Shown: in pieces, positions 1 to 13,600 of the stretch
Layout of the letters: each line of letters begins with the position of its first letter
Position numbering within the stretch: the first letter of the stretch is position 1
Assembly: GCF_020921035.1 (NCBI RefSeq)
Contig: NC_063160.1
Location: forward strand, 1,508,501 to 1,572,500
Reading direction: 5' to 3'
Source: Rhodamnia argentea
Taxonomy: Eukaryota > Streptophyta > Magnoliopsida > Myrtales > Myrtaceae
DNA: 64,000 nucleotides
The notes under the pieces: generated by a model
The model's database searches: none
Seen by the model: the letters and a program-made list of their open reading frames with translations, nothing else
What the model was told of the DNA's origin: nothing
Translations under genes and position numbers: made by a program

Positions 1-1390
1 CGCCAAAATGGTTCAATTACGTTCTTTAATCAGATTGGCAAAACTCAAGTTATTCCAACATCATTTTAAGACTTCATTAAAAAAAAATCTCTTCATTTTT
101 TCAACCTTTTCGCCGCCCTTTCGTAGTAAATCATGTCATTTTGCAAATTAGTTATGTTTGAACATAATCGGAATGAATTTCTTTTTTGCTCCTCCAAAAT
201 AGTAGCTATAGTCTGTTCTATTAGAAGCAGTGATTAAAACTAAGGGCCAGTCTAAATTGATTTTTAATTTTTATATATGTTTCTGGATCTAAAATTATAA
301 TTCATTTTCACAATTTGTTTGAAATTTGAATTAATATTCCAATTATTGATGTTTCTTGGGTAAAATTCAAGCTTTTTAATAGGATTGACCAACAGTTTTT
401 TTTCAAAAGTTATCGGAATGTCCATTTTGATCTGACGTGTACAATTTGTAACTTGTTATAGTTAATTTGCAAGCTATGATTAATTTCATGGAGACAAATC
501 TAGCTTGTGATAAGGTGTAAATTTGGTGGATAAAAATCTCATGAATTGAAAACATCTGGCTATGGAAACTAAATTATATAGAGGATTTGATATTATCAAT
601 TCTCAAATTGATACTCCATCACCCATTTATCCTACATTTAAATTTTCAATCTCACAAAGAATTTTAAATTGGCATCCCACGAGACATCTCCCCAAAATAA
701 TTTTCAAATCGGTAACTCATCACATGTTTGCCTCAAATTGTCATGATCTCACCAAAATCCCCAAATCGGCACCCTTATTCAAATCTATCCCCTCTTAAAG
801 TGCGTCCATGTCACTAACATGTGGATTTTTCATGTCACATTTGCTTTGAAGTCGATTGTCACATGTGTTGACACTTATGCATTTGATGGGCACAACGGAC
901 AAAATGCCAACATAGTGTAGTTTTGGGTCACAAATGTCAATTTAGGTTTCAATTAGTTGGGAATAAATGTGCCGCGCAATGCCAATTTGATATTTTTTAC
1001 TGCATCAATCCTTAGTAATATGTGTATAATATATTATCCTTTGTAGACGCTCCCTATAGGCTATATTGCCTTTTGGTTTGCAAATGAAGGGCATAATTTT
1101 ATTTTGATTATTCCGTGATAAATAAATGATTTAAAAAATATTTTTTAAAAATAATTATTGGTAGGGCTAGTATTCTTATTTAGATAATAATAATTCATAA
1201 TATTTACTTTTTAGAATAATGATTTTTAAATTATTTATTTTGAGTCTTGCAAAAATTCTTGACTCCCATTCTCCTGTCACTTTTCAGTCAACCAATCATA
1301 TGGAGGAAGAATTTCTCTCCATTTCCCCCATTGGAGCAGAATTCGTTCCTTCTCTTTTCTTCATCTCTTAGCTGGTGATTCCTGTTCGCG
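1..1390. other. AT-rich intergenic DNA, no gene seen
   Basis: This stretch is AT-rich with many stops in all frames. A short ATG-led frame at 562-798 has no family likeness and is AT-rich throughout. The last part presumably holds the promoter of the TGD2 gene, but I see no convincing TATA box close to it. Confidence 0.6.
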
Positions 1391-1552
1391 TCTCTTAGGT
1401 TTCCGATGGGATTCCGGTGACGATGGGTTCCGGCGAGCCGGGACTCCGATTTGAGCAGCGCGTGGCTTTCAAGGACGCAGCTTTGATTCTCCGGTCGGTG
1501 TTCTGAAGGTGGGTTTTGATTTGTGCTGAGGTTTTGGGGTTTTTCGAGTAAG

Positions 1553-4300
1553 ATGGTCGTACACTCGCTGGTCCACGTTTCGACTGGCCCGACGTTGTTG
1601 AAGTTGAATGCCCTCCCTCGTAGCTCTCCGAATTGCTTACCCTACCTCCCCGCGAAACCCCGGAAGCGAGAGCATCGAATCCGGGCCGCATCCGCTGATG
1701 CGGGGCACACCTAACAGCCCTCGCCTTCATCCGAGAAGAAGAGCCCGATTGCGGTTGTGTTGGATGTTCCTCGTATCATTTGGCGGCAGACGTTGCGCCC
1801 GCTGAGTGATTATGGATTCGGTCGGAGAAGCATCTGGGAAGGCGGAGTTGGGTTGTTTCTGGTGTCGGGTGCCGTGCTTTTGGCGCTTAGTTTGGCTTGG
1901 TTGAGGGCATTTCAAATGCGTTCCAAGTTCAGGAAGTATTTAGCTGTTTTTGAATTCGCTCAGGCTTCGGGAATCTGCACAGGAACACCTGTCAGGATAA
2001 GAGGTGTAACTGTTGGAGAAGTTATCCGCGTCAATCCATCATTGAAAAATATTGAAGCAGTTGCTGAGGTTAAGTCAATGTCTCATCCAATTGGCTTTAT
2101 GTTTTTGCTGAGCATTCTGAAAAATTCTATCTTATAGAGGAACGTCGTAATATATGTGGTACTGCAATGTAATGTGCATATTGCTTAGTCTATCTTCCAC
2201 ATTGTAGGTTGATGATGAGAAGAAAATCATCCCTCGAAATGCTCTGGTAGAGGTGAACCAGTCTGGTCTTCTGATGGAGACTTTGATTGACATTACCCCT
2301 CGAGATCCCATTCCAACACCATCAGTAGGACCTCTTCATCGAGAATGTGATAAAGAGGGTCTCATCATTTGTGACAGGCAAAAAATAAAGGGATATCAAG
2401 GTGTAAGTTTGGATGCTTTAGTGGGCATATTCACCCGGCTTGGACGTGAAGTCGAGGAAATTGGTGTTGCTAGAAGCTATGCACTAGCTGAACGAGTTTC
2501 CTCAGTTATTGAAGATGCTAAGCCACTTTTAGCGAAGGTGTGACATGCTTCTTTTGATTTTTCGTTGTTAAAGTGGTTATGTAGTTTTTGGCTACTTTGT
2601 CTACTATTTTACCCTTGTTGCAAATGCCACAAGCCTGATACTTGGGAAAATTATGCAATTGCTCTTGAAAGTTCTAGACATGAGTAATCACCACTATTAT
2701 TAGACATGTTTCTCCCAACTTGCCCTCTGTTTGTAGTGTCCACCTTGCTGCTTGCTTCCTGCTGGTGTACCTAGGTTACCTTTATTTTCTGTCTTTATGA
2801 AATTCTCATGTATATAATTATCTTTTCCCACATAGCAATATTTCAGATAGAAGCCATGGCCGAAGATGTCCAGCCTTTACTTGCTGAGGTTCGCGATAGT
2901 GGTTTGCTGAAGGAAGTTGAGAGTTTGACAAGAAGCCTTACACAAGTCTCTGAAGATTTGAGGTGGGTGCCCCCAGCTTACGACCCAATTTGATTCATGT
3001 GGATGTATTCGCTGGTTAAATGTGCTCGACATCCTTGCAGATTTTAGCATTTTAACATTATAAGACCCCATTCAAGTTTTCTTTTGATTTTGTTTCAGCT
3101 TCAGTGAAGAAAACATAATTGAACTAGCGATCTAGAATCTGGCTCAGTTTTCACGACATTTGTCTTGGTAGTCTCAGTCTCCTTTGTCCACGTAACATTA
3201 TGCTCCACTTGGCTTTGAGGGATGTAGCACAGTTGATAGAGTTTGAGCTCTCGGTTCAATGATATTGTGGACTTGATGTCTAGTTGTTTAGGTGGTAGTG
3301 ATAGTATTTTGTGCGTAAATGAGTTGCCCACTTTTTCTGTAATTAACCTATTGTAAGATTCGTGGTGAAAAATAAAAGTCCTTTTATTGTATCTTTAATG
3401 ACATTTGCAAAGAGAAAATTGTAGTTGCTGGTGTTCCACATGAAGGCATAGTTGGAACAAGTGCATGCAATAATAAGTAACGTGTTCACGTTTTGAGGGC
3501 ATGGATATTCATCAATTCTCTTCTGCCAGTGCAACAGCCATTCACCACCGTCCCATGCCATCTCTATTTCATTTTTAAATTTTTTGTTCTCTTCCTCTGC
3601 CATGCCATTGTTATCTTGTTTCAATGCCATCAAGAAACTGTAGATAGTGGCGATGATAGTCTTACCTGACTGGACAACCGGCCACCAGTTGTCTAGGGAT
3701 GAGGAAATGCTGCTTTTGATAATGTGCTTGGTAGTTTGATTGAACAAGTTGCATGATGCCCATTGCAGGATGATCTTGTGATTAGGATTGCGGCAGGTTA
3801 AGAAAAAGCTTTGACGCATGTCATAAGCAAGATTTATTAAACATGGTTCACATATTTTCATGCTTGCAATTAGTCTTGAAAAATACCATAAGTGTTTACC
3901 CATGCTTGCAATTAGCGTCTCCTTCTCTTAGACCTTCCGGCGTGTGTTCACCCACCAAGTTCTGGGAACCTGAACTATTTAGGTTCTTCTTTCTACAGAA
4001 GGGTGCACTCGTCTATCATGACTCCAGAAAACACTGAACTGATTCAGAAATCCATCTACACTCTAATTTTCACGTTGAAGAACGTTGAGGTGAGTCTTCC
4101 TATCAGCTTTAAAATCTGTATTCAAACCACATGAAGTCATTGTTTAACTTCTCATCGGCAACTATCTATATGGGAGCTTATCTTTCTCCTCTTTCTGTAT
4201 TATGCAGAGTATAAGTTCTGATATATTGGGATTCACGGGCGATGAGGCTACAAGACGAAATTTGAAATTGCTTATAAAGTCCCTCAGCAGGCTATTGTGA
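1553..4300 (+). CDS. TGD2: TGD2-like MCE-domain lipid transport protein, chloroplast; contains an in-frame stop in exon 1
   Basis: In Arabidopsis TGD2 is the substrate-binding subunit of the TGD1-2-3 ABC transporter in the chloroplast inner envelope. It binds phosphatidic acid and helps move lipids from the ER to the plastid. Exons are 1553-2068, 2208-2537, 2847-2971, 3999-4089 and 4208-4300. All four introns are GT-AG, and the total is 384 codons plus stop, close to the roughly 380 residues usual for the family. A transit-peptide-like N terminus is followed by one membrane segment (about residues 96-117, WEGGVGLFLVSGAVLLALSL) and then the MCE region with GICTGTPVRIRGVTVGEVIR. The C-terminal half (VNQSGLLMET, GIFTRLGREVE, DILGFTGDEATR) matches TGD2 throughout. 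Codon 54 (1712-1714) is TAA, between the transit peptide and the membrane segment. The only ATG in frame between it and the MCE region is at 1916, after the membrane segment. Two short upstream ORFs (1407-1421 and 1424-1486) precede the start. Confidence 0.9.
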
Positions 4301-5396
4301 AGACTTGCCCACGAGACAAAGTGATATTCTGAAGGTGGCATGCCTCTTACCATAATTTTTGGGTTCTGTTTCTGGTAATTAGGGAGGTCATGTGGCCGAA
4401 TCCTCTGTTTCTGAGGATGGATGGGAGGGACAGCTTAATTATTATAATTTTTTTGTCATGGTTTGGGGGCCACGAGCAGAGTCTTAAAAAAAAAAAAATA
4501 GAGGCTTCTGCTGCAACGATTACCTTATCATGCTTTTGTTTGCTTTTTCGAGTTCATTTTCCTCCACGACAGACAATATAAAATCATTTTGGCTGCAGTT
4601 GTGACTGACATTCATCCTGAGATTTTACAGTCTTTGTGGTCAGCTTTTTGATGTTATAGATTGTGGAAGCATCTACCGTGTTGACCTCCCCTGACTTGGA
4701 TGGCATGCTGGTCTTTTTGTATGCATTAACTCAATAAATCCTTTGGATGATTCCCTAATCCCAAGCTTACTATTTCTTATTCTACGTTTTGAAAAGTCTC
4801 TGTGATGCAGTTTTACACCAAAGTCAATTCCCACATATCAGGTCAATTTGAAGGTGCTGAAACCATGGATCTTACAAAATTTTAGCCGGCAAAAGTCTAA
4901 TCCTTTGTAGAAGACTGAAAGATTTGTGGGATTGATCCGGCATTGGTTACCTTCCTCGTGATTTACTGCATGCACTTGGGAGTGACATTGATCTTGTAAC
5001 GTGATTTGTTCGTAGTGTTGTGGCATAAGTTTAACTGAAAAAAACTCAAAACCCCTTGAAATATTTCTGCTAGCCATAATTGAGTTTTGAAATTACTGAA
5101 AATGTTTCTTCAATTGATCTTTTATGCAGTTCCACAGATTTGACAGAAATGAGATTTTTAAGGTTCCATATGGGTCTCTGTCTTCACGGCTCATTTTGTG
5201 TGCAATGTGGTTCTTTCCCGGTCATGGCTAGCAGAAATTTGAATGGAAAAGGGCTATTATTCGTTCTTTCAGACAGTTCATTTTGCTGAAGATAATTAGT
5301 ATCTTTCCTCTCGGAGAAATGATTATTTTTATTGAGGAACAGGGTACTAGGTAGTACAATATGCCGAAATTATTACAACCTCATATTGGTTGACGG
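4301..5396. other. Gap between convergent TGD2 and chitinase-like genes
   Basis: This stretch must hold the 3' UTRs of both convergent genes. It has short frames only, none with a recognisable protein. A poly-A run lies near 4489-4498. Nothing else was seen. Confidence 0.55.
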
Positions 5397-6427
5397 TCAC
5401 ACACCAGTTGAATTAAGTAGGAACTCCTGTGATTTTCTCTCGTAGTGAAAGCCATCCGACAAAGACCTGTCGGCGGAGAAGATCATGATCCCATCAATTT
5501 TGAACCCGTTCTCTTGCAGAAGATTCAGAGAGTCGAAAAACGCATCCCCTTGAATCCCTCTCCCGTCAACTTCATAGCTAGGGAGCAGCTTGTCCTTGTC
5601 GAACTGACTGGCTCGGAGCTGAAATGCCTCCAAGTACCCCTTCGGGGTCATGAATTTATCGGTGTAGAACTGATGGTTAACATAGTCAATGACATCCTTG
5701 TACCCATTGAAGAGCTCGATGTAAGGACCGGTGGTGAGGTGATAGGGCGCAACAGTCGCAGTGGAGATGACACTCTGGTTCTTGAGGAGGGTGATCAGCT
5801 CGCCGATGCAATAGGCAAAGCTCGAGTTGCCGTGCTTTGGGAAGTTCTCATAGTCGATGTCGATCCCGTCGAGATGGTAGGTTTTGGCCAAGGACTTGAG
5901 AGATGAGAAGGCATTTGAAATCCATGTTTCAGCATCTTTTGGGTCACGCCAACGGAGCACCTTGGGGCCTAGGCTCCATCCAGAGAGGCTGGCGAGCACC
6001 TTGACGTTGGGATGCTTTTGCTTGATGGAGGCAACGGAGTCCGGGGTCAATGTGGATTCCCAGTAGGGTGAGAAGACCCCATCTCGGGGATTCCCCGATG
6101 GGTCAGCATCGATGGCGAAGCCGAGTAGGAAGTGGAAATCTAGGCCATCGTCGATGGGCACGGAGTCGAACTTCACAGGCACTCCCGTGGCGCCAATGTA
6201 CTCCATCATCACCTTTCCATCTGGAAAAAAGAGGGATTATATCAGTGTATTACACGACGAGGACGACAAAAAAGGAATAAGAAGAAGGCGATGTCGATCA
6301 TCGTTCATCTATTTAGCATACTTGCCCACAAGAACATGCGCGGATGTCAATCACCGGCTGTCGGGACAAGCCTCGATATCGAAATGCAACAAACTAAAAG
6401 GAAAAAAATCGACATGATATTATCCAT
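5397..6427 (-). CDS. Secreted GH18 chitinase-like protein (chitinase 2 / RuBisCO-associated protein type)
   Basis: This is a glycoside hydrolase family 18 protein of the plant chitinase 2 (tulip bulb chitinase) and RuBisCO-associated protein group. Exon 1 is 6355-6427 and exon 2 is 5397-6220, joined across a GT-AG intron (phase 1), giving 298 residues. Exon 1 encodes a hydrophobic signal peptide (MSIFFLLVCCISISRLVPTA), so the product is probably secreted or vacuolar. The mature part starts with EYIGATGVPVKF and runs as a (beta/alpha)8 barrel. The catalytic DxxDxDxE motif is complete as DGIDIDYENF, with the acid/base Glu present, so hydrolase activity is possible. Some relatives have lost this Glu and act as lectins or storage proteins. 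An ATG at 6415 could serve as start instead of 6427; both keep the signal peptide. It converges on TGD2. Its natural substrate cannot be read from sequence. Confidence 0.88.
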
Positions 6428-7668
6428 GGAGAAGCAAAAGTACCCGATAAAGGCCGCACTGCCGAAGAAAAAGAAAAGGAAGCAAAGCAGACTCGACTTA
6501 CCGCAACCGAGTTGATTGGCAAGAACTGACCAAAGAAAGCAGAAGATCGAGTGATGGGATCTGACCATACTTGATCCTTGTGTTATTCAATATGTGCTCA
6601 TAGGTGATGACTGAATAATGAGATGCAAATTTGTAGTTTCAAACATCAGTAGGAATATGCCGGCCTGGTCTCAGTAGTGGACTCGAAGATAACCGGAATC
6701 ATCAAAGTGAAAGAAAACAATATTAATTAAAAAAAGCCGGAAAGAACTATGTCTTAAATAAATATTGATATTTAGTGAACTCTGATGCTGCCAGCAGACT
6801 GCAAATTGCTAGCAATATCTGTCATTCTAGCTTGATCAAGGTCGGACGGGCCGAATTTAGAAGCAATAATGCCGCATTTCTGCCTAAACGGCCGAACAGA
6901 GTCACGGTTAAGTGCCTTGTCTTAAACTTTTAGGCTTGTTATTCAGGAACTTATTATTAAAAAATACTGCAACGAAAGAACATAGGAGTTTGTCGGTAGG
7001 TAATTGACTGAAGAGAATCGTCCTAACGTGTTCTTGGAAGCTCCTTTAGAATAAGTACAATAATTTTCCTGTCCTCTGCCTCGAATCTTCTACTCTCGGC
7101 TACGTTGTAACCTGCATTTACTGACAATGAATAAACGAAAAATTCTTGGTGGGATTATATAATACTTATGTATACAGTCAGACAAAGTCTCTTACCAAGT
7201 CTACAAAGAAATGCATTGAAATATTAAGCTTTTAAATACTGCAGTGTACTCATAAAACAATGTGACAAGGAAATGAAATAGCTACACAGAAGAAAAATTC
7301 GGGATCTCCTGTGGCTGCGCTTCATCCACGACCCTCCATTCTCTGAAGTCACCGATCCGAAGTTGGACTGTACACCAATTGGAGCGATCATCCGAAAAGA
7401 GTAGTCCAGCATCTCTAAGCCAATCCCATAAAAGGCCTCCATGCACACTACATTCTCATCCGCCTCATAATGTGAAAATTCGAACACCATCCCGATTCAA
7501 GGAATTTCGCTCAATCATATTAGAGTGAAAATTGACTTTCTCTGTCATAAATGTAAGTAAGAAGTGAAGGGGCTATGTTGAATGACAATCTCCGGGAAAT
7601 CTCACCATTCATGTCGTTAATTGATTGTTCACAAAAAGATTCTTGGATGTTCTAGCTTCTGTTATGCT
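6428..7668. other. Gap between the chitinase-like gene and APC2
   Basis: This stretch holds the upstream region of the chitinase-like gene and the 3' flank of APC2, both on the minus strand. A minus-strand frame at 7224-7490 has no recognisable domain and may be part of the APC2 3' UTR. No clear TATA box or repeat was seen. Confidence 0.5.
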
Positions 7669-10600
7669 TTACTTCTTCAGACAGTACATCCCGTCTCTAA
7701 GCTCTAATTTCTCTTCAACAACAAGACCAGACAAGAAGATTTGTAGTTGCTGAAGTGATTTATCGTATGGAGGATCAGCCACACAGAACATCTGCAGCAA
7801 TGAGTTCGGAATCTGAAATAAGCATCCGTCCGGCGCAAACTACATAAGTCTTGAGAAAAAAGTGCAAAAAAAGCTTGCTCTTACCTTGAGAGTATTGTGG
7901 ATTCGATCCAATGCCATACTGCCAAAATTTGTGAGCATGCCCAAGATATATTTCTAAAGGGGAGAAGGAAAAAAGGAGTAGGGGTTACCATATTTGAGAC
8001 ATACAGGACATGCGCCATCAAACTGAACTGTTGCTCAACTCACACGCTCACTTTTCAGTTAGTGTTAACCCAGTCTACCTCAGTTCCCCTCCCTCTCCCC
8101 CCCTCCCAAAAAAAAACAAAAGATATAAAAGGAAAGAAACGACAAAACCTTGCCACCGGAGGTAAAGCTAAGGAAATTTGCCCCAAGAGGCAAGCTTTTG
8201 AATAGCACCTCAATATTAACCTAGAAAGAAATTAGAAGTTCCTGAGAATTCAGTGCTAACCTCATAAACAGTCATTTCCTTGCGAAGCTGATCCTCTGAA
8301 GAGGCCACAGAACTCTCTCCTTCCTCATCACCAGCTAGAGGCTCCTCACAGCACTGAGTGTTACCACAATTTCTGCTAGCATCAGCGCCACTTTCCATTA
8401 GCGTGAATATGCGGTCGTCAGAGTCTGATCCCACTGATTCTGCGAGAATTCCCTAGTGATACAATGGTGGATGAATCATGAAGCTTATTATTCACCGCCA
8501 GATCATTTTAGCACTATTTACAAGGGCAAAAATAAGACTGGAAGAAAGAAAAAGTCAGTCTGTTGGGTGGAGTAGAAATGAAGGCCAACTCCATAAACGC
8601 AAGAGTGAAATTGACAGAAAAAGGCAATGCCAATGATTTAACTCCCATTGGAGAAATAAACAGTTCTGTGAAAGGCGAATCAAAGAGGAGGCTTCTAAAC
8701 TAGTAAGTGTTTGGTTAGAACAGGCTCAAAGACATACAAGGCTGCCCAAATGCAACCAGTCAGCCAGGGTTTCTCATAAATACATGCTAACAAAAGATTT
8801 GCCCACACAAGCATTTGGCACAGGTAGATATTCAAACTATCAATTTACGAATCATAAATGTGCACTTGGCATATTCTTCATCTAGCCTGAAGATTCACAA
8901 TTCGCACGTTTCCTTTGCAGGTTACTATAGCGTCCCAGCAACAAAGTAAGAAAGGGAAGAATCAGACCAAAGAAAGGTGATGAAAAGAGCTTAGCCAATA
9001 TACCTTGCTTATCCAAAAACTTATCCTCCGATTGAGTAAATCCATCGGAACCCCAATTGCACTTGCAAGATTCTTCGAGGTCCAACTGATAGCCAAAAGG
9101 TAAGTATACCACTATATGATAGAAACGCTACATTATTACATGCTGGTGATTACCTTTTCTGATCTTCAAATTGCATGATAATTGCAGCATGCAAAGGAGC
9201 CACAGAAAACTGCATCTCTCTATCTTCAAACTGCAGCTCCAACTGAAAATAGCAGAAATAGATGAGCAATCCTATCGTATCAAGCTGCATTAGCATAGGA
9301 ACTTAAGCATGTAAATGAACTAACTTCCAAATACAAAACAAAGAAGGCCAAAAAAATCTATCCCTTGCAAACAAGCAACATGGCTTATTGACCAGAACAG
9401 AAAGACGACCTGTAATCAGCTAATTTAAAGCAATTACCTTGACTGTTCCAATATTTTTCTTCCACAAAAGCTTACGAGGGGTCTTGATTTCGTTGTATTT
9501 TCTTGCATAATCAGAAAGCAACTGATCAAAAGGTTCTGGCAGATTAAAGGTCTCCTCCTGCAATATCTTCCACATCAGTCGACAGCAGCCAAAGTAACCA
9601 CTAAACAAACTCTCAACTTAGTTAAGAATTATGGTAGAGCAGGGACATGTAATCTCTTCACGGGCATGATCATGTACTGTGTAGCTCCAGTTGGCCTTTA
9701 TGGATAAGTTTGCAAACAACCTACAGTGCTTTACTAAAAGTTACTTTGAAAAGCCTTTAAGCAGCATTGACAGACGAATCTGTTTTTGGAATAAGATCAC
9801 AAATTTACACGCTTGAAGATAGTATTCAGCAATCAGTGACGTTAGCCCCATCTAGGGTAACGTTTGTGAGATGTACTAGCTTCTCTCATTGAGATATTCA
9901 CATGTGATTGTGAGAAATGTCCAAATTAAACTTCAGAGCAACAACTTTTTAATAGCCAAAGCAGAAGTCACTGCCATACCTGGATGGGAGGCCAAAAATT
10001 AGAGGATATGATTGTAGAGTCAAGATTATCCACAGAAAGCCCAATGTCTCCCAAATTCGCACCTGAGGATCATTTAGAAAAAAGTATGTTTAGCAGCCAA
10101 AGAATACCATTTTATTTGAGAAGGAATAATGATATCACTGAGGAGAAAAGCCAAAACTCAACTGGTTTGCGGATTGCGTTTTATTGTTGCCTTTATATTG
10201 CTGTTTGTCCTTTTGGAATCGATCAGATCATTAAGCATTATTTCACACTTCAGCATGCTACTCTCACCAAAATGTATCTAGAGAGTTAAAGAAAAAAGGG
10301 TGATTACAAGAAAATGAAATAATGCCACACAACCAACCACAATATACAGACCAAACGGCATTTCCATCCAGAGAACCAGACTACTTGCCTTGAGGAGTTC
10401 TAAAGTGCGTATCTCTGAGTCGATGTCGTAATCTGACTTGTTGAGAAGCTTTTCAGCCAGCATGACACGGTATTCATTAACTAGTTGATCTTTCGAACCT
10501 ATAATTCCAACAATCATTCCTAATATATCCACCTTCCTCTGGTTCCTGCTACCCTTAAGGGGGTCAGCCTCTGCTGGATCAGGCTCCCAGCTGAAAGAGG

Positions 10601-13600
10601 AAAGATTAATCAAAATGGACAGTCAACTCGGGTCACGTCTGTAGATGAACAATATCGCTAGCAGAAGTCAACAGTATTCATAAGACATCAAGAAGATAAG
10701 GAATCTCAGTGACATACATAGTCGTGACTGAATAAACCTACCTTGCAGCATTTTCCCAGGCTTGTTTGTCATCAGAATTGAAACCATCTTCAAAAACACT
10801 GTTCTCCTGACTTTCTTCATCCCTATTCAGTTCCTCGAGAAGGCTATCCGCAGCATTTCCTGTTCCATCTGGACTGCCACCAGACCCATCCGTAAGCATT
10901 GTAACAATGCATTTTATAGTATCTTTCCTGCCCCTCAAATACTCCCTTATTGGTTCACCAACCGCCTCAAGGAAAATGCCTGCTGGGTCAATAGTTCGGA
11001 GTGCTTTAATAGTTGAAACGTACTGATGCAATATATCATTGGTTGATGCACCTGCAGTCAGTAATCGATATCGTAGCGCAGATATAAATGACTTGACCAG
11101 CTTAGAATGTTGTCCTGTGTACTCAAGACATTGTTTCAAGTCTTCAATTGCAGGGGTGCTGCAGAATAAGCAAATTTTTTCAGAATCCTAAAAAGAGTGA
11201 TAAAATACTGGGATAATTATAAGACCAAAATCCTCAAAGTAAATTACTCATAGCTTCTCCGAGAAGGAGACTAGTCCGACAATTGTGTTTTCCACTGAAT
11301 AAAAAAGGAAAGCTCAACATTCTTCGAATTATGAGGTTATGCATATTTAGGGATATGGTAACAAGTACGATCCTCAAAATCACGAACAAAATTAAGCAAC
11401 CTAAAAAGCATGTCATCAGTAGCATGAGAATGGAAGGAATTGACCCCACTATATACGGCACCAAAAAAGAACTAATTGAATGATTCCTCCAACAAGAAGA
11501 TGAGGTCACATAGTGTTATAGCCAAGAATAAGATATCATGTGAAGATAAGCTGTTAATGTGAGACAACATGCACAAGTGATAAAAGTACATATTAAAAAC
11601 ACATAAACAACGAACCGATCAAGTATTATATTTCTTTTCTGGAAATATCCAATTTCATAATTCATGTCTGCAACCTTGAATGAGAAAAAGGGCAAAGATT
11701 ATCAGAGTACCTGTCTGGGTAGTCCACTATAATCTCAAACAGCTTGGCAATTCTTAAATCTTGCAAGGTTTCATAAGCAAAATACTCTAGTCGTAACTGC
11801 CATCGAACCAATCCTTCTGAGGGAGCATCAATTCCAGGATAGCATGAAGATGGTCGTGAAGCCAAGGGTGATTTGAGACCAGATGATGGACTATCATAAT
11901 CATAAGAATCACCAAGATAGGAGAGAAGGGCTTTGAAAAATCTAAGGGGCACAGCCTGCCACAATTTGCATCTAAGTTTCATCGATACAGCTGGGCATAG
12001 TCAGTTATGAGAGGAAAAGAATAAAAGCAAGACTCTGACATAGTGATTACCGAATTTGCCTGAATTCTAGCATGTGAAGATAAGTCAAGTTGTATGCACA
12101 CAGAGAGGGGTACTATCCTTCTTTTGGTCTATTAATCAGTATACACATTTCAAAATGCTTCTCCTAAAGAAGTCATTTATCTAATCAAATAACAAAATCT
12201 CCTCAACCATGAGCAGCATCAAGGCATAAATTCATCTAAAAAACCGAACATGGTAGGCAAGAATATATGATACAAGAGACAAATCACTTGGCTTCTACTA
12301 AACCACGTATGTGGGAAGCATATTTAAAAATGAAGGTTTACTCTCATACACAGCACACACCACGACCACCACCAACACCACTAAGTGGAGCCGACTACAC
12401 AAAGGGCAAAAAATGACAACAGAAAATGATATTCACCTGAATCCAGCCTTTAACAGCCCCCAAGATTGAACTCCTGTAATCATCACCGGCTAGATTATGT
12501 ACTTTAGCCTGCAAGCAAACAAGGCATGTGACTTGTATATGAACATATGCACAAATCATGCATAAAAAGAAGGCCACATTACATAATGTACGAAGAGGAT
12601 AAGCCATCTGTATTAACTCTAACGAGAGAGTGATAAATGAGTATTGCCAAAACGGAGATAAAATGTCAATTGAAGGTCCCAACTGGACAAAAAAGCTTAC
12701 ACTGCCGAAACATACATACAAACCTTTAAAAGCAAGAAAATGGCGGAAGCATAGGCATCTTCCGTCGTCGATGTAAACCCAAGACCTCTGAGGTCACGAA
12801 CAACCTTCCCAATATTTTTTACTACTTCATCAAGATACTTTCCCTGGTGATGACCTTCATCTATATCCATCTCTCCAGCTTTAATACACGTGCTTTTCTC
12901 ATCTAAATCCATGTCATCTTTACCCGCAGAATCAATACCATCATCCATCATTGTGCTTATATCTTCCAACCTTCTCTTGAAATACCAGTGAAGTATCTCT
13001 AAGAACACCAATAAAGTCAGTACAAGATCACTTAGACCGTCAAATGAAATAAGTAATCTTCTAACAAAGACAAGGTGAAAAAACAGATTGAGCAAAAGGA
13101 TGCTACAATATTAGGTAAAACGTTGATGCACAAGCATAATTTTAAGTGCCATTTCTTACTCAGGCTTCTTTTTCAGGTTATGAGTTTCAATGTCCTATGA
13201 TATGCATGTGAGTTTTAATGAAGTTGGCTGGTAGACCTTTATGTCCAAACAGGGATTCTTATCCAGTTGAGTCTATAAACCCAGTATATGTTCTCTATGA
13301 CACTTAATCGTCATCCGTCTTATCCCAAATAAACATATTTTTTTCTCTTAACCCTTGAGTATCAATTTTTTACTCCATCTTTTACTGTATCCAATTTAGC
13401 CCCAATTTAGCCTTCATTTTGATTCTTTTTGCTGTCTTTACTTCTACATCACACTTGATGACCTTAGGCTCTTAGCCAAAGGGGCAACAAAAGTTCAAAG
13501 GCGTAAGTGACAATAACTTTCTGAAAAAAAAAAAAAAAACAAATCAGAAAGAGAATCAAGAGAAAACATTATGTAATTAATTCATCACATCAATAAACAT

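Noticed and set aside
3215-3265. tRNA-like stretch (gtagcacagttgatagag followed by ggttcaa)
   Set aside because: It lies in TGD2 intron 3, A and B boxes are too close, and no cloverleaf stems could be seen.
7224-7490. 88-codon minus-strand frame downstream of APC2
   Set aside because: No family likeness and no sign of splicing to APC2, whose stop at 7669 gives a family-length end; more likely 3' UTR or chance.
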